A stretch of DNA of 15,983 bases from Deinococcus malanensis (GCF_014647655.1 NZ_BMPP01000036.1:1-15983), one strand, 5' to 3'. Numbered from the stretch's first letter, positions 1-6,745 are shown. Notes: generated from the sequence alone by a model not told the origin. Numbers and translations are program-made.

Positions 1-78
1 CAGCAACGCTTTCTGGAGGCCCGGACAGGAAAGAATGCCGGTGACACGGAGGAGCAGTGAACTGCTTGTAACGGTTTC

Positions 79-168
79 GTACGGTGGCGACTCAATTCGA
101 GAAGCGCGGGACCGTATCGCGGGCCTGAGTGATGCGCCCAAGAGCGGCGCGCCTCGCACCATTCCGGC
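79..168 (+). pseudogene. IS630-family transposase remnant (HTH region)
   Basis: Three frames within about 90 bases give consecutive pieces of an IS630-type transposase N-terminal HTH region: VRWR from position 79, TQFEKRG from about 90, and RIAGLSDAPKSGAPRTI from about 113 to 166. The last piece matches the well-known 'GL.DAPRSG.PR.I' linker of IS630 transposases. The frame changes twice, so the copy is dead. After 'PRTI' the reading no longer resembles the family, so the fragment probably ends near 168. Upstream bases 1-78 may belong to the same relic but I cannot read them. Family recognised from memory of the motif; no search was run. Confidence 0.6.
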
Positions 169-482
169 GGTCGCCGACCTTGCTGAAACGAACTCCTGGG
201 TTCTGGCAGCTGTCCGGGTTGCGGGCCGGGACGGGCAGACGTGGCGACGCTCGCTCAAAACCGATCTGATCGATCAAGGGTGTATCGGTCTGCCACGTCC
301 TGTCCCACCTACCAACTTACAAGGGTGTAGACCGTCTGCAAGTCTCCCAGCAGCGCAACTGGGAGATGTGTCCACTCTCCGCGCTTCGTTGTCATGATAC
401 GCGTGGTCAGCAGCAGGACTGCCATCAAGGGTCACTTGTCCTACATTTCAGCCCCGACCCACAGTATGGTGGAATTACTGAA
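169..482. other. Stretch without a convincing gene; holds a degenerate direct repeat
   Basis: An open frame runs through on the plus strand from 35 to 397, but its 5' part is an IS630 scrap read in one frame and the rest has no recognisable protein features, so I do not call it. The interval contains two related copies of a motif beginning CAAGGGTGTA at 275 and 320. The region ends just before the operator candidate of the YciI/TetR pair. Confidence 0.5.
275..339 (+). repeat. Pair of degenerate 19-20 nt direct repeats
   Basis: CAAGGGTGTATCGGTCTGC (275-293) and CAAGGGTGTAGACCGTCTGC (320-339) share the first ten bases and the final GTCTGC. They start 45 bases apart. A similar TTGAGGGTGTA lies at 14135-14145, about 30 bases before another IS630 transposase start, so these may be end sequences of IS630-type elements. 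That link is an inference. Confidence 0.45.
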
Positions 483-492
483 TGAACGTTCA
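483..492. promoter_or_regulatory. Candidate TetR-family operator TGAACGTTCA
   Basis: TGAACGTTCA is a perfect 10-bp palindrome centred between 487 and 488. It lies 24 bases ahead of the YciI-like start codon and directly upstream of its Shine-Dalgarno. Palindromes of this type are common operators for TetR regulators, and a tetR-type gene is the second gene of the pair. Autoregulation by that protein is inferred. Confidence 0.5.
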
Positions 493-516
493 GCTTGTTT
501 TCCATCAGGAGGTTGG

Positions 517-861
517 ATGCTGCAACGCCACGTGCTCCACTACACCCCCGGCCCCTACTGGTCGCCAGGCCGACCCACCGTTGAGCAACCCCTCTACGAA
601 CGCCTCGCGTATCTGCAGGCCCTCCACCAGCAGGGGCGAATCCTAGCTGGAGGCCCGTATACCGACCACTCAAGCGCACTGGTCGTCCTGCATTCCACGA
701 CACAGGAGGAGGCGCAAAGCGTTGTGGCAGGCGACCCAGCAGTTCTCGCCGGCATCATGACCGCTACCCTTACGGCCTGGCACTTCCTGTTTCAAGAGGA
801 AGGCCCACTGTTTTGGGGCAGCCGCAGTTCCGCTCACCAACTGCACCTTGAGGCACGGTGA
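517..861 (+). CDS. YciI-like (YCII-related) protein
   Basis: This encodes 114 residues starting at ATG 517. That start is chosen because AGGAGG (507-512) sits four bases before it; the open frame extends upstream but without protein-like sequence. The central part (about residues 30-95) has the YciI pattern: a helix 'ERLAYLQALHQQGRILAGGPYTD', a strand 'SALVVLHSTTQEEAQSVVAGDPAVLAGIMTATLTAW'. YciI-like proteins have a small ferredoxin-like fold and generally no established reaction. The last 20 residues are unlike the family core. The stop overlaps the next start (GTGA at 858-861), so it is translationally coupled to the TetR-type regulator, which probably controls this pair. Family assignment is fairly safe; specific function is unknown. 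Confidence 0.75.
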   Translation: MLQRHVLHYTPGPYWSPGRPTVEQPLYERLAYLQALHQQGRILAGGPYTDHSSALVVLHSTTQEEAQSVVAGDPAVLAGIMTATLTAWHFLFQEEGPLFWGSRSSAHQLHLEAR

Positions 862-1475
862 GCGCACCAGCACCAAAGGCGCGTGACGCGGTCGCCACCC
901 GCAGCGCCATCCTGGTGGCCGCGACAGCGCTGTTCGCCGCGCGAGGGTTCGCGGCCACCGGCCTGCAGGACATTGCCACCGCCGCAGGCGTAGCGCGGGC
1001 CACGCCCAGCTACTTCTTTGGTTCCAAAGAGCAGCTCTGGCAAGCGGTACTTGAAACTCAAGCGTCCCTGGTGGCCGGAATCGTTCCGCGCGTTCTGGCG
1101 CATGCCGGTCCTGAAGCCACCCGGGCAGCACTGCGAGACGCCCTGCTGGAGCACCTGCTGCAGTTCCACCAGGACCACCCGGAGGCATTGCGGCTGATTC
1201 AGTGGGCCGAGCTGCAGGGCCATGACCTGCTGCCCCGCCTGCCTGCTCACGCGGCGGCCATGCAGGGCGGGCTGAAGCAGCTTCAACTGCTTCAGCCCGG
1301 TCTGTCCGACGCGGAAGCCGCCCATCTGACGCTGTCCCTGCTGGGTGCTGGGTACGCCCACCTGTCCTACGGAAGGTCATTTGGTGTCCCACTGGGACTC
1401 GACCCTGACCACCCGCAATTTCTGGCCGAGCGGCGAGCCCATCTGCGTCACCTGCTGCTGGCCCTGCTTCCCTGA
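858..1475 (+). CDS. TetR/AcrR-family transcriptional regulator
   Basis: This encodes 205 residues from GTG 858, overlapping the stop of the YciI-like gene by four bases. Residues 10-60 form the TetR DNA-binding domain: 'RSAILVAATALFAARGFAATGLQDIATAAGVARATPSYFFGSKEQLW', with the recognition helix around residues 42-55 and the usual aromatic 'YFFGSKE' that follows it. The remainder is helical and should bind an unknown ligand and dimerise. Length is normal for the family. The palindrome at 483-492 upstream of the pair is its likely operator, giving autorepression. The downstream SDR and membrane-protein genes, about 95 bases later, could be further targets, but no second copy of the palindrome is seen there. 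Confidence 0.88.
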   Translation: MSAPAPKARDAVATRSAILVAATALFAARGFAATGLQDIATAAGVARATPSYFFGSKEQLWQAVLETQASLVAGIVPRVLAHAGPEATRAALRDALLEHLLQFHQDHPEALRLIQWAELQGHDLLPRLPAHAAAMQGGLKQLQLLQPGLSDAEAAHLTLSLLGAGYAHLSYGRSFGVPLGLDPDHPQFLAERRAHLRHLLLALLP

Positions 1476-1569
1476 CCTCAACGTGCCCGAATCAACTGCG
1501 CCGCTCCCGGGGCACCCGGATCCCTCGGCCAGCGCGGCCCGGCACCGGTAATGATTACAGGAGTCTTCG

Positions 1570-1704
1570 ATGCACACCATGCTTTCCGTTCCTGCGCCTG
1601 CCCCCCGCCCGAAGGGCCATGCTTCTATTTCAGCCCGCGCGCATAACCGCACCGCTCACCCGACCTCAGCCCGGGGTCAACTCGCGGGTGGAGGCCGCCC
1701 GTGA
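1570..1704 (+). CDS. Small 44-residue ORF coupled to the downstream SDR gene
   Basis: An ATG at 1570 follows AGGAG (1559-1563) by six bases. The frame reads 44 residues starting MHTMLSVPAPAPRPKGHAS and stops at TGA 1702-1704, which overlaps the GTG start (1701) of the next gene. The peptide is rich in Pro, Ala, Arg and His, with no membrane segment or recognisable domain. A good ribosome site plus a stop/start overlap suggests it is translated, either as a small protein or as a leader that feeds ribosomes to the next gene. It could also be the relic of a longer gene. No function assigned. Confidence 0.4.
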   Translation: MHTMLSVPAPAPRPKGHASISARAHNRTAHPTSARGQLAGGGRP

Positions 1705-2483
1705 AGTCCGTTCTCGTTACTGGGGGAACCGGCCTGCTGGGACGTCAGGTGATTCCCAGGCTGCTGGCAGAGGGCGCCACGGTCCGTGCCATAGCCCGCC
1801 GGCCGGGACCTCAGAGGCCGGGCCTGACCTGGATTCAGGGCGACCTCCACGCGCCTGAGACTATGCCCCGCGCCATGGAGGGAGCTGATACCGTGCTGCA
1901 CCTGGCCACCCAGCCGCTCAAGGCGTCCGCTGACCTGGACCTGGCGCAGAGGCTGCTCCAGTCGTTGCCCGCGAGTGACGTCCGGCACCTCGTCTACATG
2001 AGCATCACCGGGCTGGAACGCATGCAGCGGGCGCCGTATTACCGCGAGAAGCTGGAGATTGAGCGCCTCTTCGGGGCCAGTGGCGTGCCACTCACGGTGC
2101 AGCGTTCCACCCAGTTTCATGAATTCATTGCGCAGCTGCTGCAGCGGTTGACCGTCGGTCCCCTGGCCCTGGTCCCCACGGGTGTCACCCTTCAGCCCGT
2201 GGCAGTGCAGGCCGTGGCGCAGGCGCTGGTCCAGCGGACGCTGGGTGACCCTGCGGGCCACGCGCAGGAACTCGCCGGGCCGGACACCCTGACCCTGGAG
2301 CACCTGGCGCGGTCCTGGCGGGGCCGCAGAGGCGGGCTGCTTCGTCTGCCGTTGCCCGTTCCCTTATTCCGGGCCTGGCAGGAGCAGGCCGCGGTCGGTC
2401 ACCGCGCGGAGGTGGTCGGGGAGAGCTGGGCATCCTGGCTGACGACCACAACCCGTGAACGAGCGAAAGCGGTCCTGACATGA
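1701..2483 (+). CDS. NAD(P)-binding, atypical SDR / NmrA-like protein
   Basis: This encodes 260 residues from GTG 1701, with GGAGG (1690-1694) six bases upstream. Residues 3-14 (SVLVTGGTGLLG) are the Rossmann nucleotide-binding motif TGxxGxxG. Later features fit the extended/atypical SDR fold: 'WIQGDLHAPE' (44-53), 'GADTVLHLAT' (61-70), and a YxxxK-like pair at Y113/K117 in 'PYYREKLEIERLF', followed by 'SGVPLTVQRSTQFHEF'. Such proteins are nucleotide-sugar-epimerase relatives that act as oxidoreductases or redox sensors; the substrate cannot be read from sequence. The C-terminal third is Arg-rich and divergent. The stop overlaps the start of the membrane-protein gene (ATGA), suggesting joint expression. 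Confidence 0.85.
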   Translation: MKSVLVTGGTGLLGRQVIPRLLAEGATVRAIARRPGPQRPGLTWIQGDLHAPETMPRAMEGADTVLHLATQPLKASADLDLAQRLLQSLPASDVRHLVYMSITGLERMQRAPYYREKLEIERLFGASGVPLTVQRSTQFHEFIAQLLQRLTVGPLALVPTGVTLQPVAVQAVAQALVQRTLGDPAGHAQELAGPDTLTLEHLARSWRGRRGGLLRLPLPVPLFRAWQEQAAVGHRAEVVGESWASWLTTTTRERAKAVLT

Positions 2484-2890
2484 AGACGCGCACCCCTCCA
2501 CTAACCTGCCTGGCTCTGGGGTATCTGGGGCTCACGTCCGTGCTGGTCGGCGTCTGGGCTCTGTTTCTCCCACGCGCCTTTTACGACCGGTTCCCGGGTT
2601 TTGGCATCTGGGTGGCTGGGGACGGGCCTTATAACGAGCACCTCGTTCGGGATGTTGGCGGGCTCAATCTCAGCCTGGCCATGCTGATCTGGTTCGCGTG
2701 GCGCCGTCCTGACCACGTGGCTGCGCCTGTCGCCGGCTGGGCTGTCCTGGCTTATGCGGTGACGCACTTCCTTTATCACTCAGGGCACCTGCACACGCTC
2801 ACCACCCAGGCCGACCGGTTGGGCAGTGTGGCAGGCCTGCTGGGCGCAGTCGCGTGCGCGCTGATCCTGGTTCGGCGCCCGCTCACGTAA
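2480..2890 (+). CDS. Small four-helix integral membrane protein
   Basis: This encodes 136 residues from ATG 2480, overlapping the SDR stop by four bases. Four hydrophobic segments can be seen at about residues 10-30, 60-74, 82-98 and 112-132. Between the first two is a polar loop, 'PRAFYDRFPGFGIWVAGDGPYNEHLVRDVGGLNLSLA', which resembles uncharacterised actinobacterial and Deinococcus membrane proteins with 'ALFxPRxFYDxFPG ... GPYNEHLVRDVG'. 'HFLYHSGHLH' (about 94-103) is His-rich and could bind metal or haem, but this is only a suggestion. Overlap with the SDR gene suggests a two-component redox or stress function at the membrane. Unknown function. Confidence 0.72.
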   Translation: MKTRTPPLTCLALGYLGLTSVLVGVWALFLPRAFYDRFPGFGIWVAGDGPYNEHLVRDVGGLNLSLAMLIWFAWRRPDHVAAPVAGWAVLAYAVTHFLYHSGHLHTLTTQADRLGSVAGLLGAVACALILVRRPLT

Positions 2891-3071
2891 GGGGAGCCTG
2901 AGGGCCAGCCGGCCCGTCGCGTCTTCTAGGTTTACGCCCACCGTGCCGACAGCGATAAAGTCCGTGACGCTGCGCGCTGCGCCAGCGGGTCAACTCCAGA
3001 AACATGACGGTGTACGCGAGCCACAACCAGCCGTCGTTTGCTTGAACTGCCGGATGAAAGTTCTCCTTCCC

Positions 3072-4292
3072 CTACCCTGCCGGGGCCAATGTCGCTGACC
3101 TGAAATCGTGCTGACGGACGGCCCAGTGCCACACCAGTGCACCTGCCAGCGTCACACACCCAGCCAGGCCGAACATCAGGGAAATGCTGACCCGATCAGC
3201 TGCCGGTGCCAGAACAAGTAACGTCAGAGGTTGCCCCATACTGCTGACCATCCCGAGCAGGCTCGCTACCCGACCCCTGAACTCCGGCTGGATCAGGGTC
3301 GCAAACAGCACCCCAATCCCAGTATTGGCCACCCCCAGGGCAAGGCCGGTCAGCAGAGCGAGCCCCCACAAGTGCCAGGTGGTCTGGGCCAACGCGAGCA
3401 GCAGCAGGCTGAGCGCAATGCCACCGAGACCGACGGAAGACATCCAGCCGGGCTTCACGCGGTCATTCAGAACGGCGACGGCCACACTGGACACGAGCAT
3501 GCCTCCCGTGATCAGCGCGAAGAACAACCCAAACCCGCTGGCACCAGCACCCAGGGTTAGCATCTGCTTCGGCAACAGCATCTCCATCGGAGCCAGGCTG
3601 GCATTAATGAACAACGCGATAACAGGCAGCAAGGTCAACAGCAGGCTGGACCGCACGTACGTGATACCACCCCGTAAGTCCGCCCAGAAGCCTGGCTGGT
3701 GAGGGGCCGGCGTGCGTTCGGGCAGGTTCACGAACATGAGCAGTACGGCCATCACCCCGAAACTCAGCCCATCGACGATCAGACTCGGTGCACTGCCCAC
3801 CGCACTCACAAGCACGCCGCCGCCCACCAGGCCGAGCAGGCCTGCGGTCTGCGTGGCACTGGCCATCAGGCCGCTCGCCCGAGTGATCTGTTCCGCAGGG
3901 ACCAGGCCGGGCAGCACGCTCATGCTGGCTGGCCCGTAGAACACCGCCACCAGGCCATTCAGGAAAGCGAGAACATTGATCACGGTCAGACTGACCTCGC
4001 CCTGCAGGGCGAGCAGGCCGACACCAAGCTGAATCAGCATCCTCAGCAGGTTGCCGACCATTAATGGGACGCGCAGCGGGATGCGGTCGACCAGAGTGCC
4101 TGCCAGGGGCGAGAGCAGGGCCGGAAGCAAGCCGATCGCCAGCGTGAATCCCATCGCGCCGGCTGACCCAGTCTGGTGCAACACGAGGAAGCTCAGGGCA
4201 AGTCCAGCCAGCGCCGTTCCGAGAGCGCTTTGTGCTGTACCGATGAACCACAAGGTGAAATTCCGGTTCCAGAGACGTGTAGGGGGATTCAT
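3072..4292 (-). CDS. MFS efflux transporter (MefA/DHA3-like)
   Basis: This encodes 406 residues with about 12 hydrophobic helices. The start is set at ATG 4292 (MNPPTRLWNRNFTLWFIG) because that opening is the usual start of this family and a TANNNT box lies six bases before it; the open frame extends upstream to 4367, but that part lies over the divergent regulator. The loop 'GTLVDRIPLR' after helix 2 is the MFS motif A (G-x-L-x-D-R-x-x-x-R/K). The overall pattern resembles macrolide or drug-exporting MefA-type permeases, which use the proton gradient; the substrate is unknown. It diverges from a winged-helix regulator across a 73-bp palindromic promoter, so it is very likely controlled by that regulator. 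Confidence 0.88.
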   Translation of the reverse strand: MNPPTRLWNRNFTLWFIGTAQSALGTALAGLALSFLVLHQTGSAGAMGFTLAIGLLPALLSPLAGTLVDRIPLRVPLMVGNLLRMLIQLGVGLLALQGEVSLTVINVLAFLNGLVAVFYGPASMSVLPGLVPAEQITRASGLMASATQTAGLLGLVGGGVLVSAVGSAPSLIVDGLSFGVMAVLLMFVNLPERTPAPHQPGFWADLRGGITYVRSSLLLTLLPVIALFINASLAPMEMLLPKQMLTLGAGASGFGLFFALITGGMLVSSVAVAVLNDRVKPGWMSSVGLGGIALSLLLLALAQTTWHLWGLALLTGLALGVANTGIGVLFATLIQPEFRGRVASLLGMVSSMGQPLTLLVLAPAADRVSISLMFGLAGCVTLAGALVWHWAVRQHDFRSATLAPAG

Positions 4293-4365
4293 GGGGTCAG
4301 CGTACGGACGCCTCAACTCCCGGGAACAGCCCGCATTTGGAGTTGGGGCCGGGTAGGCTGACCCC
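4293..4365. promoter_or_regulatory. Mirror-image divergent leaderless promoters with shared operator
   Basis: The 73 bases between the two divergent start codons form one large imperfect inverted repeat. Reading outward on the minus strand, the box TACGCT (complement of 4299-4304) is followed by GACCCC and ATG; on the plus strand TAGGCT (4354-4359) is followed by GACCCC and ATG at 4366. Inside them, CCTCAACTCC (4311-4320) faces GGAGTTGGGG (4339-4348), nine of ten pairs matching. Both mRNAs would begin at or next to the start codon. The inner arm is the likely binding site of the adjacent regulator, which could shut both promoters at once. Confidence 0.7.
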
Positions 4366-4983
4366 ATGTCTCACGTGAGGACCGCCACCGCGCCACAGGC
4401 TGCACTATTGCTTGATCCGGAATTGGGACCCCTGCTTGCCCGGTTGAGCGAACGTCCGGTTGGAGCGGCCGAATTGGCCCGGAGTGTGAATCGGCCGTTG
4501 TCGAGTGTGCATGCGGTCCTCCAGCGCCTCGTACGGGAGGGTCTGGTGGAGCAGGTATCAGTGCGTACACGCGCAGGCCGTCCAGTGCGCGAATACGAAC
4601 TGCCGATGCCATGGCGTATCCCGTTTGCGGTCACGCCTGCCTCAACCTTTCGTGAGTTGCTTGGGGGTGGCTTTCAGGCCCGCTTATCCACGCACTTGGA
4701 TACCTTGGCGAGCATTATGTCCGGAGTAGACGACGAGTGGGTGATCGAGGCGGATACCCTGGAGGGGAACGTGGTGCACCGGATCCAGCCGGTTGGGCCG
4801 GCGCCACCAGGTGCCGCACGGGTATTCGCGCAGGGGCTGGATGTCCGATTGAGTAATGAACAGGCGCTGGAGTTTGGACGGCGGCTTAAGGCTTTGATGG
4901 AGGAGTTTGAGGGCATGTCATCGCCGGAGGTACCCATCTGGTCGTTTACGGCCCTGCTTACTCCGAGCCCACGATCCAGATAA
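4366..4983 (+). CDS. Winged-helix (MarR/ArsR-like) transcriptional regulator
   Basis: This encodes 205 residues from ATG 4366, with no Shine-Dalgarno but a TAGGCT box six bases upstream, so the mRNA is probably leaderless. Residues about 15-70 read as a winged helix-turn-helix: 'LLDPELGPLLARLSERPVGAAELARSVNRPLSSVHAVLQRLVREGLVEQV' followed by a wing 'RTRAGRPVREYELP'. The rest has a mixed alpha/beta pattern typical of a ligand-sensing or dimerisation part. Position and divergent orientation relative to the MFS pump suggest that it is a local repressor relieved by a pump substrate. The MarR versus ArsR label is uncertain; the DNA-binding role is well supported. Confidence 0.78.
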   Translation: MSHVRTATAPQAALLLDPELGPLLARLSERPVGAAELARSVNRPLSSVHAVLQRLVREGLVEQVSVRTRAGRPVREYELPMPWRIPFAVTPASTFRELLGGGFQARLSTHLDTLASIMSGVDDEWVIEADTLEGNVVHRIQPVGPAPPGAARVFAQGLDVRLSNEQALEFGRRLKALMEEFEGMSSPEVPIWSFTALLTPSPRSR

Positions 4984-5097
4984 CAAGGCCGTAGTGACCC
5001 CTTTTTCAGGAAATCTGTACCTACTGGACCTTCTCGAGCGGCGGCCAGCTGCGGTCATTGTCTGGCCAGTGTCTGTGGGCTTCGACGGAAGGCCGCC

Positions 5098-5124
5098 AGG
5101 GTTGGGTGCCGAGCACCCAACCCT
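5098..5124. terminator. 12-bp perfect stem with CGA loop
   Basis: AGGGTTGGGTGC (5098-5109) pairs completely with GCACCCAACCCT (5113-5124) around a three-base loop. It lies about 115 bases after the regulator's stop. No T-run follows, so it is at best a non-canonical terminator or an RNA-stabilising hairpin. Confidence 0.4.
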
Positions 5125-5401
5125 GTACGCCACGAAGCGCTGCTCACAGCAGCTCGCCAAAGCCAGGCAGCTTGCCACCAACGCGATCGCCCGCATGGGC
5201 GTCACGATGGAATGCGCCAGCGTGAAGCTCAGTGCCGATAGCGCCGCTCAGCTGGCCGATATGGCATCGGCCGCCGTTCTGAACAGCGCTTCACGCCGTG
5301 AAGCCTTCAGCCGGGGTCAGGCTGTGGGCCAAGCCCCGGCTTCCCTCCCGAAGAACATGCACATTTCAGCCTGCACTGGCCTCGTCTGAGTCGCCTAGGA
5401 A

Positions 5402-5454
5402 CAGGAACGCGTTCCTGGTCAACGGGAGCGGACCGCGTCTTGTGCGGTCCACTC
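5402..5454. terminator. Two adjacent inverted repeats, possible bidirectional terminator
   Basis: CAGGAACGCGTTCCTG (5402-5417) is a perfect 16-bp palindrome. A second hairpin follows: GGACCGC (5430-5436) with GCGGTCC (5444-5450), extended by GAG/CTC past one mismatch. Both lie about 50-100 bases beyond the stop of the minus-strand secreted-protein gene, so they could end its transcript. Confidence 0.4.
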
Positions 5455-5499
5455 GGGAAGAAATGCGTTTAAGGGGCAATCAGTGAGCCTTTGAAGTCT

Positions 5500-6006
5500 T
5501 TAGTGGTGAGCGGTCATATCCGCAGCGTGTGAGAGGTCCCAGTCCTCAATGAACCGTTCCATCAGGCGGTGCAGGACGTCCATGGAGATGCGGTTGAGTG
5601 ACGCGCGGTTGGGCGTTCCGGGGGTGGCGCCATAGTAGGTGTCACTCCAGACGGTCGGTGCACTGTACAGGCCTTCCTTGTGCAGCCAGCCTTCCAGGGT
5701 TCCAAGGTAGGCACCGCCGCTTTTCGTGCTGGAGAAGTCGAACACGAGGTTGAGTTGCCGGTTGCGGGTGATGCCGTTCTCCCGGCAGCCGCTCTTCGCC
5801 ACGGGAATCTTTGCTTCCTGGAGCAGGGCCAGCATTTCCTGGCCGAGACGGTCGAACTGCGCTTCGTCTTCGCGTTCCATCGCTTCGAACGCCAGGGTCG
5901 GGCAGACGCTCTCGAAGGCGCGCAGGTTCCCGTTCTGGTGGTCTGCGCGGGCAGTGGTGGTGAGCGTGATGCCGAGCAGGCTGGCGGTCAGAAGAACGGT
6001 CTTCAT
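5500..6006 (-). CDS. Secreted protein of unknown function
   Basis: This encodes 168 residues from ATG 6006. The start is chosen because it opens a textbook signal peptide: MKTVLLTASLLGITLTTTARA, with cleavage expected after ARA at residue 21. The mature part (about 147 residues) has two cysteines, in 'ESVCPTLAF' and 'AKSGCRENGI', that could form a disulfide, then 'NRQLNLVFDFSSTKSGGAYLGTLEGWLHKEG' and 'TVWSDTYYGATPGTPNRASLNRISMDVLHRLMERFIEDWDLSHA'. I recognise no family. No clear Shine-Dalgarno or TANNNT box precedes the start. Upstream on the same strand, 83 bases away, ends a frameshifted gene, so the two may be cotranscribed. Confidence 0.72.
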   Translation of the reverse strand: MKTVLLTASLLGITLTTTARADHQNGNLRAFESVCPTLAFEAMEREDEAQFDRLGQEMLALLQEAKIPVAKSGCRENGITRNRQLNLVFDFSSTKSGGAYLGTLEGWLHKEGLYSAPTVWSDTYYGATPGTPNRASLNRISMDVLHRLMERFIEDWDLSHAADMTAHH

Positions 6007-6089
6007 GCTGAAAAGAGCATCCCATAACATTTCATGCCGTGCGTGCTTATTTGCCTGGTGGACACACTCCCCCTGTCTATGAAGGCCAC

Positions 6090-6445
6090 TCACCCTTCAG
6101 TTCCGTAGGTCTCGCGGTCATTCACGGTTGCGGATGACGCCTGGGCCAGCGCCCACGTGCTGCTCAGGACCCTCACCCGACCCTGACGCTCCAGCTCGAC
6201 TTGTCCAGCGCGGGCGCTCAGCGTCCCGCGCGAGGCTGGAAGTACACGCCTACGCCATCCGCGGTCAGCAGCTCCATCACCGCGCGAACAGGCACGATCA
6301 GGAGCTCACCGTCCTCGAAGGCCAGGGTGCACTCCCGACCATGCGTTCCTGCAATGGGAGAAGACCAGAGGGCGAGATCCTGGTTGAGCGGGGCGACACG
6401 GCAGGGCATGCCGTCACCTTGCGGGGGCGCTGGGTGGGCGATCAA
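6090..6445 (-). pseudogene. Unknown gene split by a one-base frameshift
   Basis: From TTG 6445 the minus strand reads LIAHPAPPQG ... 'CTLAFEDGELLIVPVRAVMELLTADGVGVYFQPRAGR' and stops at 6218. Adding one G in the GGG run (complement of 6225-6227) continues the frame as 'GTLSARAGQVELERQGRVRV ... DRETYGTEG' to TGA 6090-6092, giving about 118 residues. Both halves have coding-like codon use and the first ends mid-strand, so one interrupted gene is more likely than two. A further piece, MRRLGIGELGEA from ATG 6480 behind GGGAGGG, reads into this start in another frame and may be the true N-terminus after another one-base slip. No family recognised. Confidence 0.5.
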
Positions 6446-6554
6446 GCCTCACCCAGCTCTCCGATACCCAGGCGGCGCATACCCTCCCTCGATCAGACAC
6501 GCCCTACGGTGATGTTTGTATATAAGGTATGACGGCGTTTCGCTCGTTTGGTAC

Positions 6555-6594
6555 GAAGCCCGGCGGATTCGACATGTCGAATCCGCCGGGCTTC
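6555..6594. repeat. 40-nt perfect palindrome (20-bp stem)
   Basis: GAAGCCCGGCGGATTCGACA (6555-6574) is followed directly by its exact reverse complement (6575-6594), with no spacer. As RNA it folds to a long hairpin with a tight loop. No T-run follows on either strand. It resembles strong bidirectional terminators, but it lies upstream of both flanking genes, so it may instead insulate them from each other, or be a mobile-element end. Confidence 0.8.
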
Positions 6595-6733
6595 TACCGA
6601 TTGAAGCATGCACCGAGGCGGGAGATTTCAATGAGTCGCTTTTTTAACCGCGAATAGGGGTTGAATTTCTGCCTTTGACATCTCCTCCCGCAAGTTGACT
6701 GCGGAAGGGTCTTCAGGACGCTGTTGCTCGTAA

Positions 6734-6739
6734 TACCTT
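6734..6739 (+). promoter_or_regulatory. Leaderless -10 box TACCTT
   Basis: TACCTT is followed by six bases and then GTG 6746. This is the same spacing as the other leaderless candidates in the window. No convincing -35 was found. Confidence 0.45.
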
Positions 6740-6745
6740 GGAAGC

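Larger units (their letters stand above)
4984..5499. other. Hairpin-rich intergenic stretch with a possible coding relic
   Basis: No gene is confidently called. On the plus strand, 5144-5389 reads in one frame with coding-like base use at third positions (CSQQLAKARQLATNAIARMG ... to TGA 5389), but it has no plausible start, no ribosome site and no family I recognise; it may be the 3' end of a lost gene. Three inverted repeats occur nearby, at 5098-5124, 5402-5417 and 5426-5454. The stretch separates the plus-strand regulator from the minus-strand secreted-protein gene, which converge on it. Confidence 0.35.
6446..6745. other. Divergent intergenic region with a long palindrome
   Basis: This stretch separates a minus-strand gene from a plus-strand gene. 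It contains a very AT-rich TTGTATATAAGG patch at 6516-6527, which could supply a -10 element on either strand, the 40-nt palindrome at 6555-6594, and the short frame MRRLGIGELGEA on the minus strand at 6442-6480. A TTGACA at 6675-6680 has no well-placed -10 partner. No complete gene seen. Confidence 0.5.

Noticed and set aside
35..397. Continuous 120-residue plus-strand frame at the left edge
   Set aside because: Only the GLSDAPKSGAPRTI portion resembles a protein family, and neighbouring pieces of the same transposase lie in other frames; the rest has no coding character.
670..1392. Long minus-strand frame opposite the TetR gene
   Set aside because: It is a high-GC shadow: low-complexity Arg/Ala/Gly/Pro sequence, while the plus strand has a clear TetR domain.
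3184..4064. Plus-strand frames over the MFS gene
   Set aside because: They lie entirely opposite a transporter with recognisable helices and motif A, and show no protein-like pattern.
4918..5205. Minus-strand frame starting MTPMRAIALVASCLALASCC, which looks like a lipoprotein signal
   Set aside because: After the first 20 residues it becomes Arg/Ser-rich, has no ribosome site, and runs through a 12-bp hairpin; the signal likeness is probably chance.
6555..6745. IS200/IS605-type right end with hairpin
   Set aside because: The hairpin and GAGGAGATGTCAA-like bases recall such ends, but no TnpA or TnpB sequence is present and I cannot verify the termini.
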